Shown: positions 49,852 to 60,100 of the stretch, one piece after another
Layout of the letters: each line of letters starts with the position of its first letter
How positions within the stretch are numbered: position 1 is the first letter of the stretch
Assembly (NCBI RefSeq): GCF_000177195.2
Contig: NC_015953.1
Span: forward strand, 5,146,001 to 5,210,000
Direction of reading: 5' to 3'
Source: Streptomyces sp. SirexAA-E
GTDB lineage: Bacteria > Actinomycetota > Actinomycetes > Streptomycetales > Streptomycetaceae
Length of the DNA: 64,000 bases
Made by a program: the position numbers and the translations under genes
The notes under the pieces: generated by a model
What the model saw: the letters and a program-made list of their open reading frames with translations, nothing else
Told to the model about the DNA's origin: nothing
Databases searched by the model: none

Positions 49852-51354
49852 ATGACGGACATCAGCACCATCATCAAGCTCACGGCCGCGCAGATCGCCG
49901 AGAAGATCGCCTCCGGCGAGCTGACGGCCGTCGAGGTCACCGAGGCCCACCTGGCCCGGATCGACGCCGTCGACGAGAAGGTCCACGCCTTCCTGCACAT
50001 CGACCGTGAGGGCGCCCTCGCGCAGGCCCGCGCCGTCGACGCCAAGCGCGAGGCGGGCGAGAAGCTCGGCCCGCTGGCCGGCGTCCCGCTCGCGCTCAAG
50101 GACATCTTCACCACCAAGGACATGCCGACCACCGTCGGCTCGAAGATCCTCGAAGGCTGGGTGCCGCCGTACGACGCGACCCTCACCACGAAGCTGAAGG
50201 CCGCCGACGTCGTCATCCTCGGCAAGACCAACATGGACGAGTTCGCCATGGGGTCCTCCACCGAGAACAGCGCCTACGGCCCGACCGGCAACCCGTGGGA
50301 CCTCACCCGGATCCCGGGCGGCTCCGGCGGCGGTTCCTCGGCCGCGCTCGCCTCCTTCGAGGCCCCGCTCGCCATCGGCACGGACACCGGCGGCTCGATC
50401 CGCCAGCCCGCGGCCGTCACCGGCACGGTCGGCGTCAAGCCCACCTACGGGGGCGTCTCCCGCTACGGCATGGTCGCCTTCTCCTCCTCCCTCGACCAGG
50501 GCGGGCCCTGCGCCCGCACGGTCCTGGACGCGGCGCTGCTGCACGAGGCCATCGGCGGACACGACCCGATGGACTCGACGTCCATCGACGCCCCGGTCCC
50601 GCCGGTCGTCGAGGCGGCGCGCAACGGCTCGGTGACGGGCATGCGCGTCGGTGTCGTCAAGCAGTTCTCGGGCGAGGGCTACCAGGCCGGTGTCGTCCAG
50701 CGCTTCAACGAGTCCGTCGAGCTGCTGAAGTCGCTCGGCGCCACCGTCGTCGAGCTGGACTGCCCGTCCTTCGACCTCGCGCTGTCGGCGTACTACCTCA
50801 TCGCGCCGTCCGAGTGCTCCTCCAACCTGGCCCGCTTCGACGCCATGCGCTACGGCCTGCGGGTCGGCGACGACGGCACGCGCTCCGCCGAGGACGTCAC
50901 CGCGCTCACCCGCGAGGCCGGCTTCGGCGACGAGGTCAAGCGCCGCGTCATCCTCGGTACGTACGCGCTCAGCTCCGGCTACTACGACGCGTACTACGGC
51001 TCGGCCCAGAAGGTCCGTACCCTCATCACCCAGGACTTCGAGAAGGCGTTCGAGCAGGTGGACGTCATCGTCTCGCCGACGACGCCCACCACCGCCTTCC
51101 CGATCGGCGAGCGCGCCGACGACCCGATGGCGATGTACCTCGCGGACCTGTGCACCATTCCGACCAACCTCGCCGGCAACTCCGCCATGTCGCTGCCCTG
51201 CGGCCTGGCACCGGAGGACGGCCTGCCGGTCGGACTGCAGATCATCGCCCCCGCCATGAAGGACGACCGGCTGTACAAGGTCGGAGCCGCCGTCGAGGCC
51301 GCCTTCGTGGAAAGGTGGGGGCACCCGCTGCTCGAGGAGGCTCCGTCACTATGA
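49852..51354 (+). CDS. gatA: Asp-tRNA(Asn)/Glu-tRNA(Gln) amidotransferase subunit A
   Basis: Amidase subunit of 500 residues that releases ammonia from glutamine for tRNA transamidation. The Ser-cisSer-Lys triad is present: Lys in VPLALKD, the Ser pair in GGSGGGSSAA and TDTGGSIRQP. It lets the cell form Gln-tRNA or Asn-tRNA where the direct synthetase is absent. Its stop overlaps the next ATG by 4 nt. Confidence 0.97.
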   Translation: MTDISTIIKLTAAQIAEKIASGELTAVEVTEAHLARIDAVDEKVHAFLHIDREGALAQARAVDAKREAGEKLGPLAGVPLALKDIFTTKDMPTTVGSKILEGWVPPYDATLTTKLKAADVVILGKTNMDEFAMGSSTENSAYGPTGNPWDLTRIPGGSGGGSSAALASFEAPLAIGTDTGGSIRQPAAVTGTVGVKPTYGGVSRYGMVAFSSSLDQGGPCARTVLDAALLHEAIGGHDPMDSTSIDAPVPPVVEAARNGSVTGMRVGVVKQFSGEGYQAGVVQRFNESVELLKSLGATVVELDCPSFDLALSAYYLIAPSECSSNLARFDAMRYGLRVGDDGTRSAEDVTALTREAGFGDEVKRRVILGTYALSSGYYDAYYGSAQKVRTLITQDFEKAFEQVDVIVSPTTPTTAFPIGERADDPMAMYLADLCTIPTNLAGNSAMSLPCGLAPEDGLPVGLQIIAPAMKDDRLYKVGAAVEAAFVERWGHPLLEEAPSL

Positions 51355-51593
51355 GCGCAATGGCTAAGAAGGCCAAGAACTTCAAGAAGTCCAAGTCCGG
51401 CGTCTACCTGTCGCTCGGCACCACCGCCTTCGGCGCGCTGAGCGTCGTCAAGCAGGCGAAGATGGCCCGCCAGGACAACGACACACTGCGGCTCATCGAC
51501 GCCGCCGTGTCCGCGGCCGCGATCGTGACCGGCATGGCGATCCTCTACCGCGAACTCAAGCGTCTCGGCGACGACGACGTCCTGCTGGGCTGA
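51351..51593 (+). CDS. Small membrane protein between gatA and gatB
   Basis: Protein of 80 residues with a Lys-rich N-terminus (MSAMAKKAKNFKKSKSG) and two hydrophobic segments (VYLSLGTTAFGALSVV and AVSAAAIVTGMAILYRE), ending in acidic DDDVLLG. It overlaps the gatA stop by 4 nt and ends 16 nt before gatB, so it is translationally coupled within the operon. It has no known function. The placement suggests a conserved gene, remembered at the same place in other Streptomyces. Confidence 0.72.
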   Translation: MSAMAKKAKNFKKSKSGVYLSLGTTAFGALSVVKQAKMARQDNDTLRLIDAAVSAAAIVTGMAILYRELKRLGDDDVLLG

Positions 51594-51609
51594 GAGGGAA
51601 AGTTTCACC

Positions 51610-53118
51610 GTGACTGTCATCGACCTGGAGTCGTACGAGGACGCCCTCGCGACGTACGACCCCGTCATGGGCCTCGAGGTCCATGTGGAGCTCGGCACCA
51701 AGACCAAGATGTTCTGCGGCTGCTCCACGGAGCTCAAGCAGGACGCCAACTCGCAGACGTGCCCGGTCTGCCTCGGCCTGCCGGGCGCGCTCCCGGTGGT
51801 CAACGAGATCGGCGTCGAGTCCGCGATCAAGATCGGCCTCGCGCTGAACTGCCAGATCGCCGAGTGGTGCCGGTTCGCCCGGAAGAACTACTTCTATCCG
51901 GACATGCCGAAGAACTTCCAGACCTCCCAGTACGACGAGCCGATCGCCTTCGACGGCTATCTGGACGTCCAGCTGGAGGACGGCGAGATCTTCCGGGTGG
52001 AGATCGAGCGCGCCCACATGGAGGAGGACACCGGCAAGTCGACCCACGTCGGCGGTGCCACCGGCCGCATCCACGGCGCGTCCCACTCGCTGCTGGACTA
52101 CAACCGCGCCGGGATCCCGCTCATCGAGATCGTCACCAAGCCGATCGAGGGCGCCGGCGCACGCGCCCCCGAGGTCGCCAAGGCGTACGTCGCCGAGCTC
52201 CGCGAGCTCATCAAGGCGCTCGGCGTCTCGGAGGCCCGGATGGAGATGGGCCAGATGCGCTGCGACGTGAACCTGTCGCTGCGTCCCAACGGCACCGAGA
52301 AGTTCGGCACGCGCTCCGAGACGAAGAACGTCAACTCGCTGCGTTCCGTCGAGCGTGCCGCCCGCTTCGAGATCCAGCGCCACGCCGCGGTGCTGAACTC
52401 CGGCGGGACGATCGTGCAGGAGACCCGGCACTTCCACGAGGAGGACGGCTCCACCACGGCCGGCCGCATCAAGGACAACGCCGAGGACTACCGCTACTTC
52501 CCCGAACCGGACCTGGTGCCGGTGGCCCCTTCCCGCGACTGGGTCGAGGAGCTCCGCAAGGGGCTCCCCGAGCTTCCCCGGCTGCGCCGCAAGCGGCTGA
52601 AGGAGGAGTGGGGTGTCAACGAGCACGACATGCAGTCCATCCTCAACGCCGGCGCGGTCGACCTGATCGTCGCCACGACGGACGCGGGCGCCCCCTCGGA
52701 CCAGGCCCGCAAGTGGTGGATGGGCGAGCTCGCCCGTAACGCCAACGAGACCGGCCGCAGCCTCGACGAGCTGCCGATCACCCCGGCGCAGGTCGCCCGG
52801 GTGGCGGCGCTCGTCGCCGCGGGTGACCTCAACGACAAGCTGGCCCGCCAGGTCATCGAGGGTGTCCTCGCGGGCGAGGGCGACCCGGACACCGTCGTCG
52901 AGAAGCGCGGTCTGAAGGTCGTCTCGGACGAGGGCGCGCTGTCCACGGCCGTGGACGAGGCCATCGCGGGCAACGCGGCCGTCGCGGACAAGATCCGCGG
53001 CGGCAAGGTGGCGGCGGCGGGCGCGCTCGTCGGCGCCGTCATGAAGGCCACCCGTGGCCAGGCGGACGCGGCACGCGTGCGCGAGCTGATCCTGGAGAAG
53101 CTCGGCGTCGAGGGCTGA
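51610..53118 (+). CDS. gatB: Asp-tRNA(Asn)/Glu-tRNA(Gln) amidotransferase subunit B
   Basis: Subunit of 502 residues that binds the mischarged tRNA and carries the kinase-like site phosphorylating the Glu or Asp carboxylate. MGLEVHVELGTKTKMFCGCS opens the domain, with Cys motifs CGCS and CPVCLGLPG forming the zinc site, and the family helical and YqeY domains at the C-terminus. GTG 51610 has GAGAGGGAAAG upstream. It ends the operon before a strong hairpin. Confidence 0.97.
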   Translation: MTVIDLESYEDALATYDPVMGLEVHVELGTKTKMFCGCSTELKQDANSQTCPVCLGLPGALPVVNEIGVESAIKIGLALNCQIAEWCRFARKNYFYPDMPKNFQTSQYDEPIAFDGYLDVQLEDGEIFRVEIERAHMEEDTGKSTHVGGATGRIHGASHSLLDYNRAGIPLIEIVTKPIEGAGARAPEVAKAYVAELRELIKALGVSEARMEMGQMRCDVNLSLRPNGTEKFGTRSETKNVNSLRSVERAARFEIQRHAAVLNSGGTIVQETRHFHEEDGSTTAGRIKDNAEDYRYFPEPDLVPVAPSRDWVEELRKGLPELPRLRRKRLKEEWGVNEHDMQSILNAGAVDLIVATTDAGAPSDQARKWWMGELARNANETGRSLDELPITPAQVARVAALVAAGDLNDKLARQVIEGVLAGEGDPDTVVEKRGLKVVSDEGALSTAVDEAIAGNAAVADKIRGGKVAAAGALVGAVMKATRGQADAARVRELILEKLGVEG

Positions 53119-53134
53119 TCCCGCAGGGCCCCTG

Positions 53135-53169
53135 GGGGCGGCGCACCCGTGATCCGGGTGCGCCGCCCC
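53135..53169 (+). terminator. Terminator of the gat operon
   Basis: Perfect 14-bp stem GGGGCGGCGCACCC / GGGTGCGCCGCCCC with a 7-nt loop, 17 nt after the gatB stop. Confidence 0.8.
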
Positions 53170-53294
53170 TTCTGCCGCGCTTGGACTTTCCGCAGTGGCC
53201 TGTTGGACGTTCATCGTCAGGCCGTGCGACGGTCTTCCGGTCGCCACCCGGCGTGGCTAGTTTCCCGCCGTAGGAACGTAACCGGGAGGCTCAC

Positions 53295-55403
53295 TTGACC
53301 ACGGACATGACACGGCGGCGGCTCTTCGCGCTCGGCGGTGGCGCACTCGGCGCCGCGGCGGCGGGATCGTTCCTGCCCCCGTCGCTCCAGGCGGCGATCG
53401 CCGCCCAGCCCGCCGCCGGGTCCGGTGGCGCGGGGCTGGACGCCATCGACCACGTGGTGATCCTCATGCAGGAGAACCGTTCCTTCGACCACTACTTCGG
53501 CACCCTGCGCGGGGTACGCGGATTCGGCGACCGCAACGCGATCGAACTGCCCTCCGGTAAGCCGGTGTTCGCGCAGCCGGGGCCGCTGGGCACCACCGTG
53601 CTGCCGTTCCCGGTGCGCGAGGCCGCGAAGACGCAGCAGAAGGACCTCCAGTACATCGGAGCCCTCGACCACTCCTGGAGCGGTGGCGCCAAGGCGTGGG
53701 CCGGTGGCTGGATGAACGGCTGGATCACCGCCAAGACGGCCGCGACCATGGCGTACTACGACCGCCGCGACATCCCGCTGCACTACGAACTCGCCGACAC
53801 CTTCACCGTCTGCGACGCCTACCACTCCTCGATCCACTCCTCCACCAGCCCGAACCGCAACCACCTCTGGAGCGGGAAGACGGGCAACGAGCCGAACGGC
53901 GAGCGGGCCGTGGGCAACGACGCGTACGACGAGGGCACCCACCCCGGATACGACTGGGGCACCTACGCGGAGCGCCTGGAGAAGGCCGGGCGGAGCTGGA
54001 AGACGTACACCGAGTGGGAGAACTTCACCGACAACCAGATCGAGTTCTTCGCCACCTTCAAGGCCGTAGCCCGCAAGGCGCTGGCCAGGACCGGCGGGCA
54101 CACCTACATGGAGTCCTTCTACGCCGCCGTGCGCGAAGCCGAGGGGGCGGACGAGCGCGAGCGGCTGCTGGCCCTGCTGGAGGAAGGGGTCGCCACCCTG
54201 ACGGCGGCGGAGCGCAGCCTCTTCGAACGGGCGCTGCGCCGGGTCGAGACGGGAACACTCGCCGACGCGTTCGCCAAGGACGTGGCGGCCGGGACGCTGC
54301 CCGAGGTCTCCTACCTGGTCCCGTCGGCGGTGGACTCCGAGCACCCGAGCGTCTCCTCGCCGGTGCACAGCGCGACGGTCGTCTACAAGGTCCTGGACGC
54401 CCTCGGTCGGCACCCCGACGTGTGGCGGCGCACCGTCGTCCTCATCAACTACGACGAGAACGACGGGTTCTTCGACCACGTGCCGCCGCCCGTCGCGCCC
54501 GCCGAGGTGGCCGAGGAACAGTGGGAGGGCAAGCCCACCGGGCTCGGTGTGCGGGTGCCCCTGCTGGTGGTCTCGCCGTGGACGGTCGGCGGGTACGTCT
54601 GCTCGGAGGTCTTCGACCACACCTCGGTGATCCGCCTCCTGGAGCGCTGGACGGGGGTGAAGGAGCCCAACATCAGCGACTGGCGTCGCCGGGTCACCGG
54701 CGATCTCACCTCGGCCTTCGACTTCTCCCGGGCACGCCGGCAGCCGAACACGGAACGGCCCGCCGCGATCCCGCCGTTCGGTGGACGGTGGCAGCCCCGG
54801 CCGCCGGCCGACCAGCAGATGCCCGTCCAGGAGCCGGGATCCCGTCCGGCCAGGCCCCTGCCGTACCAGCCGGACGCGCAGGCGAGGCGGGTGGACGGGG
54901 CGCTGCGGGTGGCCCTCAGCAACACCGGCCGGTCGTCCGCGCACTTCGCGCTCTACCCGTACGCGAACGAGTTCCCCGCTCCGCAGCACCGGGACGTCCT
55001 GGGCACCGCGCAGTGGACGGTGCCGCTGACCGGCGGCGGCTATCGCTTCACGGTCACCGGGCCGAACGGTTTCCGCCGCGAGTTCGAGGGGGCCGCCGAC
55101 GGCGGCGCCGAACTCACCTCCCGCATCGACGCCCGCGAGCGTGACCTCCACCTCACGCTGCGCAACAACGGCACGCGGCCGCTGACCTTCACCGTGCGGC
55201 CGCTGGGATACGTCGACGAGGACGACCTGCGGGACTGGACCCGGACGATCAAGGTGAAGCCGGGGCGCAGCCGTACGGTCGTGCACTCGGCGGCCGACGA
55301 GCACGGCTGGTACGACCTCGTGGTGACGGCCGAGGGGGAGGGCTCCTTCCGGCGCCGGCTGATGGGCCACATCGAGAACGGCAGGGCGAGCGTCTCGGGC
55401 TGA
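53295..55403 (+). CDS. Tat-exported phosphocholine-specific phospholipase C
   Basis: Secreted enzyme of 702 residues of the non-haemolytic, phosphocholine-type phospholipase C family. Twin-arginine signal TRRRLFALGGGALGAA, then the phosphoesterase domain with DHVVILMQENRSFDHYFGTL, the conserved Asn/His region HSSTSPNRNHLWSG and later metal-site NYDENDGFFDHV, followed by two small C-terminal beta domains (about 530-695). Likely to release phosphocholine from lipids for phosphate or carbon. TTG 53295 is chosen since GGGAGG is 5 nt upstream; ATG 53307 would be 4 codons shorter but poorly spaced. No Pho box was recognised upstream. Confidence 0.9.
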   Translation: MTTDMTRRRLFALGGGALGAAAAGSFLPPSLQAAIAAQPAAGSGGAGLDAIDHVVILMQENRSFDHYFGTLRGVRGFGDRNAIELPSGKPVFAQPGPLGTTVLPFPVREAAKTQQKDLQYIGALDHSWSGGAKAWAGGWMNGWITAKTAATMAYYDRRDIPLHYELADTFTVCDAYHSSIHSSTSPNRNHLWSGKTGNEPNGERAVGNDAYDEGTHPGYDWGTYAERLEKAGRSWKTYTEWENFTDNQIEFFATFKAVARKALARTGGHTYMESFYAAVREAEGADERERLLALLEEGVATLTAAERSLFERALRRVETGTLADAFAKDVAAGTLPEVSYLVPSAVDSEHPSVSSPVHSATVVYKVLDALGRHPDVWRRTVVLINYDENDGFFDHVPPPVAPAEVAEEQWEGKPTGLGVRVPLLVVSPWTVGGYVCSEVFDHTSVIRLLERWTGVKEPNISDWRRRVTGDLTSAFDFSRARRQPNTERPAAIPPFGGRWQPRPPADQQMPVQEPGSRPARPLPYQPDAQARRVDGALRVALSNTGRSSAHFALYPYANEFPAPQHRDVLGTAQWTVPLTGGGYRFTVTGPNGFRREFEGAADGGAELTSRIDARERDLHLTLRNNGTRPLTFTVRPLGYVDEDDLRDWTRTIKVKPGRSRTVVHSAADEHGWYDLVVTAEGEGSFRRRLMGHIENGRASVSG

Positions 55404-55555
55404 CCGGCAGGCCCCGCGCCGGGCGGGAGGGCCCGGCCCCGGGACGCGTACGGCCGCCGGACGGCCCGGCGCCGCATGCGAAGATCACGGGGGCGCCCAC
55501 CGGCGACGCGGACCGGCCCGTCGCGCTGCGCGTCCGCCGACACGAAGGAGTCGTT

Positions 55556-56107
55556 GTGTTCGCGATGCCCCTCGGGGACGACGGGGCGCAGCTGCGCCCG
55601 CTGGAACCCTGGCAGGCGCAGGAGTTCCTCGCCCACATGGACCGGGCACGCGGCCTGGTCGACCCCTGGATCCCCTTCGCCGCGGCCGCCACGGACCTCG
55701 ACTCCGCGCGGGCGCTGCTCCAGCGGTACGCCGACAAGCAGGCGGCCGACACCGGACGGATCTACGGGATCTGGCTCGACGGCACCCTGGTCGGCGGGGT
55801 CCTGTTCCGGATCTTCGAGGCGGCGACCGGCGTCTGCGAGATCGGCTGCTGGCTGGAGCCGGCCGGCCAGGGCCGGGGGCTGGTGCACCGCGCCTCCCGC
55901 AAGCTCATGGAGTGGGCGTTCGACGTCCGCGGGATGCACCGGGTCGAATGGATCGCCTCCGCGGCCAACACCCGCAGCGTCGCCGCGGCCGAACGGCTCG
56001 GGATGACCCGCGAAGGGGTGCTGCGCGAGGCCTTCCTGCACCACGGTGAACGGCACGACGAGGAGATCTGGGCCGTCCTGGCCTCCGAGTGGCGGGCGGC
56101 GCGTTAA
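55556..56107 (+). CDS. GNAT N-acetyltransferase, RimJ/RimL-like
   Basis: Acetyltransferase of 183 residues. RimJ/RimL-type core: GCWLEPAGQGRGLVHRASRK is the acetyl-CoA loop (Q/RxxGxG/A like QGRGL), then VEWIASAANTRSVAAAERLG and GVLREAFLHHGERHDEEIWA, which is typical. Possible targets are N-termini, aminoglycosides or other amines. GTG 55556 has GAAGGAG at ideal spacing. Confidence 0.85.
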   Translation: MFAMPLGDDGAQLRPLEPWQAQEFLAHMDRARGLVDPWIPFAAAATDLDSARALLQRYADKQAADTGRIYGIWLDGTLVGGVLFRIFEAATGVCEIGCWLEPAGQGRGLVHRASRKLMEWAFDVRGMHRVEWIASAANTRSVAAAERLGMTREGVLREAFLHHGERHDEEIWAVLASEWRAAR

Positions 56108-56129
56108 GCGCGCTCTCATACGGGGCCCC

Positions 56130-56135
56130 TAGCGT
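56130..56135 (+). promoter_or_regulatory. Candidate -10 box, leaderless membrane protein
   Basis: TAGCGT ends 7 nt before ATG 56143; no ribosome-binding site. Confidence 0.4.
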
Positions 56136-56142
56136 GCGCCTC

Positions 56143-56736
56143 ATGGACACCACCCCCTCCACCCCTGTCACGCACGACGACCACGACGAAGAAGGGAAGA
56201 CGACGACCGAGGAGAAGGCCGCGCCCGCCCCGACCGGGACGGCCGCCCCCTCGGACGCCCCGGAGGACGCGGTCCCGGACTCTTCCGACGAGGACTCGCC
56301 GGAGCCCGACCCCTACGACGAGGCCGAGGCCGCCGCGTCCACCGGTGCCGGGACGGGCGCCGCGGCCGTCGTCTCCGCCGGGCTCGGTGTCGTCTCCCTC
56401 TGCGGGGCCTGGACCGGCCGTGTGGCCGCCGAACGCGAGACCCTGATCGGCCAGATCCAGACCTCGTCGGGCGGCAGCGCCGCCCAGCAGATCTCCGAGA
56501 TCTACGGTGACGCCTGGCACACCACGGCCTTCGTCAACGGACTGTTCGCGCTGCTCGCCCTGCTCGTCGGCGTCTTCGTCCTTCTCCGCCCCGCCTTCGG
56601 CACCCCGTCCGCCCAGCCGCAGCCCGGTTGGATCCGCTCCGTCGCCCGGGCCGGAATCGCGCTCGGGACACTGGGCGTACTCATCTCCCTCGGCATGTAC
56701 TTCGACCTCTTCCTGTCCATGCCCAGCGCCGGCTGA
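56143..56736 (+). CDS. Membrane protein with acidic N-terminus
   Basis: Protein of 197 residues. The first 75 residues are disordered and rich in Glu, Asp, Pro and Thr. Three hydrophobic segments follow (about 79-100, 142-164 and 174-195), with a soluble loop in between (GQIQTSSGGSAAQQISEIYG). I recognise no domain. It lies between the GNAT gene and the small basic protein with its own likely promoter. Role unknown. Confidence 0.72.
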   Translation: MDTTPSTPVTHDDHDEEGKTTTEEKAAPAPTGTAAPSDAPEDAVPDSSDEDSPEPDPYDEAEAAASTGAGTGAAAVVSAGLGVVSLCGAWTGRVAAERETLIGQIQTSSGGSAAQQISEIYGDAWHTTAFVNGLFALLALLVGVFVLLRPAFGTPSAQPQPGWIRSVARAGIALGTLGVLISLGMYFDLFLSMPSAG

Positions 56737-56896
56737 GGCCCCCGGGGCCGCACCTAAGGCACTCACCCGGCAGGACTGAGGCCCCCCGGGCGCCGGGATG
56801 CGGCACACGCCCGATGCGGCGGCACCCCCTCCCCGACGAGAGTGGGACCACGGCAAGGAGCCGAGGCCCCGAGGGCCGTCGACAGGGGGAGAGACC

Positions 56897-57094
56897 ATGT
56901 ACGCCTACGAACTGCACCAGGCCCGCAGCGCCGAATTGATCCGCCGGGCCGAAGCGCGGCGGACCGTCCGCGAGGCCGTCCTCGCCCGCCGGGCCGCCCG
57001 CATCGCGGCCCGGGCCGAGGCCCGCGTCAGCGGGCAGGACGGTCCCGGGAGGCGGGTGAGCGGGGACCCCGGCCGGTTCGCGCGTGCCGCCTGA
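56897..57094 (+). CDS. Small basic conserved protein
   Basis: Protein of 65 residues, with an Arg/Ala-rich helical middle (ELIRRAEARRTVREAVLARR). The N-terminus MYAYELHQARSAELIRRA is recognised as a block conserved in many Streptomyces, but no function is known. The strong GGGGGAGAGA site precedes ATG 56897. Its charge (about 17 Arg) suggests nucleic acid or acidic-surface binding, speculative. It is 62 nt before the LuxR-type gene, on the same strand. Confidence 0.75.
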   Translation: MYAYELHQARSAELIRRAEARRTVREAVLARRAARIAARAEARVSGQDGPGRRVSGDPGRFARAA

Positions 57095-57156
57095 GACGGA
57101 GCACGGCACCGGACCCGCGCCCCTGCTCCCACGTCGTCGAATGGAAGACCCCGGCC

Positions 57157-60100
57157 ATGGGTGACAGCACGGCCGGGGCCCCGGTACCGCTCCACGAGGC
57201 GGCCGGGGCCCCGGCGTTGTCGTACGCGTATGCGATGCTCGGCGCTGTGGAGACCAACACCGTCAGTCCCGTCTTCGTCGGCCGGGCCGGGGAACTCGCC
57301 TCGCTCACCGGGACGCTCGTCCGCGCTTCGGCGGACGAGCCCCAGGCACTCCTCGTCGGAGGCGAGGCAGGGGTCGGGAAGACCCGGCTGGTCGAGGAGT
57401 TCCTCGCCGTCGCGTGCCGCCGTGAGGCCGTCGTGGCCGTCGGCGGCTGTGTGGAGATCGGCGCCGAGGGCCTTCCGTACGCCCCCTTCGCCACCGCTCT
57501 GCGCGCCCTGCGCCGGGCCCTGCCCGACGAGCTGGCGCGTGCGCTGGCCGGCCAGGAAGGTGAACTGGCCCGGCTGCTGCCCGAGTTGGGCGAGACCGAG
57601 CGCGCGTCCAACGACGAGCACGGCACCGCGCGCCTCTTCGAGCTCACCGTCCGGCTGCTGGAACGCGTCTCCGCGACCCGCACCGTCGTCCTCGTCCTGG
57701 AGGACCTCCACTGGGCCGACGCCTCCACCCGCCACCTCCTCTCCTACCTCTTCCGGACCCTGCGCCGCGGACGCCTCGTCGTGATCGGTACCTACCGGGC
57801 CGACGACGTCCACCGCCGCCACCCGCTGCGTCCGCTCCTGGCCGAGCTGGACCGGCTCCGTACGGTCGGACGCATCGAGCTGAACCGGTTCAGCCGCGCC
57901 GAGGTCGGCCGGCAGCTCACCGGGATCCTCGCCGTGGCCCCGGAGGCCGCCCTCGTCGACGAGATATTCGAGCGCTCCGACGGCAACGCCTTCTTCGTCG
58001 AGGAACTCGCCCGCACCGTCGAGTGCTGCGGCGACAGTTCGGGGCTGTCCGACTCCCTGCGCGACCTCCTCCTCGTACGCGTCGAGACGCTGTCCGACGA
58101 CGCCCAGCGGGTCGTGCGGATCGTCGCCGAGGGCGGTTCCACCGTCGAGCACCGGCTCCTCGCCGCCGTGGCCGGGCTCACCGACGACGACCTCGACGAG
58201 GCGCTGCGCGCCGCCGTCGGCGCCAACATCCTGCTGCCCGCCCCCGACCTGGACGGATACCGCTTCCGGCACTCCCTGGTCCGCGAGGCCGTCAGCGACG
58301 ACCTGCTCCCCGGCGAACGCTCCCGGCTCAACCGCCGCTACGCCGAAGCCCTCGAAGCCGACCCGGGGCTCGTCCGCGCCGACGAGCGCGCCGCCCGGCT
58401 CGCCAGCTACTGGTACGCCGCCCACGACCCGGCCAAGGCGCTGCCCGCCGTCCTGCGGGCCTCCGTCGAGGCCCGCGGCCGCTACGCCCACTCCGAGCAA
58501 CTGCGACTCCTGGAGCGGGCCATGGAGCTCTGGGACGACGTACCCGAGGCCGTCCGCGCCACCCTGCGCCCCCTCGACTACGCCGAGGTCTACCCCGGCT
58601 GCGGCTGTGACACGGCCGCCCCGCTGCGCTACCTCGACCTGATGGCCGAGGCGACCGTCGCCGCGCGCTTCGGCGGCGACCGCGAACGGGCCCTGACCAT
58701 CGCGAAGAAGGCACTGCGGGTACTGGACGGCGAGGACGACCCGCTGCGCGCCGCCTGGTTCTGGGTCCAGCGCTCCTCCCTGATGCAGAACCTCTCCCGG
58801 GGCGACGGATGGCAGGAGCTCGCCACCGCCCAAGAGCTGGTGCGCGGACTGCACCCCTCGGCGGTGCACGCCGACGTGCTGGCCAGCGTGGCGAGCTGGG
58901 GGGCGCTGCACCGGCCGGGACCGGACACACTGGCCGCCGCCGACCGGGCCGTGGAGTACGCGCGGCTCGTCGGCGAGGAGTACATCGAACTGCACGCCCG
59001 GCTCACCCGAGGCTGGCTCACCATCGACGCGGGGGGTGTCGAGGAGGGGCTGGCCGAGATGTACGCCGTCCGCGACCGCGCCGACGTGCTCCACCTGGTG
59101 GGCGTGATGAGCCGCGCCAGTATCAATCTGCCCTCCTCGCTGGAGTCGGCGGGCCGTTCGCCGGAGGCCGTGGCCGCCGCCGACCACGGCATCGGGATCT
59201 GCCACAGCCACGGGCTGCCCGACTCGGAGGCGTGGGTCCGGGCCAACCAGTCGGAGTCCTACTTCTCGCTGGGGCACTGGAAGGAGAGCAGAGCGGCGAC
59301 CGACGCCGCGGCCCTGCTCTCCCGGTCCCGTAAGTCCCAGGGCCTGGTCGCCTCGCGTCGTACCGAACTCGCCCTTGCGCAGGGCGACTTCACCGAGGCC
59401 GAGGAGCAGCTCGCGCTGAACAGACGGCTGTTCGGAGTCCACGACCGCCAGCCCCAGCACCAGATCAACCCCGTCCGGCACACCATGGTCATCGCCGCCG
59501 AGCAGGGGCGCGTCGCCGAGGCGCGGGCCGCCTTCGAGGCGCGGTCCGACGAAGGATTCCCGCCGGGCACCCAGCGATACGCGCTGCCGCTGCTGTACGT
59601 CGCCGCGACGATCGAGGCCGACGCCCGGGGGCTGCCCGCCACCGAGCCCGGCCGGCCGGCCGTACTGGAACGGATCAGGGGGCACCTCAAGCGGCTCCCC
59701 GTCCTCGTACCGGTCTGGGCCGCCTACGGGACGCTGGTCGAGGCCGAGCTGGCGCGGGCGGAGGGGACGGACACCCCCGAGGACTGGGCCCGGGCCGCCG
59801 CGGCCTTCGGCCCGCTGCGCCGACCCTACGAGCTCGCCCAGGTCCGGCACCGGTGGGCGGAGTCCGTCATCGCCGCCTCCGGAGACCGGGGCACGGCCAC
59901 GGAACTCCTGCGCGAGGCCCACACGGTGGCCGAGCGGCTCGGAGCGCTGCCCCTGGCGAAGAACATCGGGCTGCTCGCCCGGCGCGCCCGCATCGCCCTG
60001 ACCGGGCCGGCCGACCACGGCCGGGCGGGCGGCCCCGGCGGCGAGGACGGGGAGACGCTCTCCGAGCCCGCGGCGGACGCGGTCGAGTCCTTCGGGCTGA

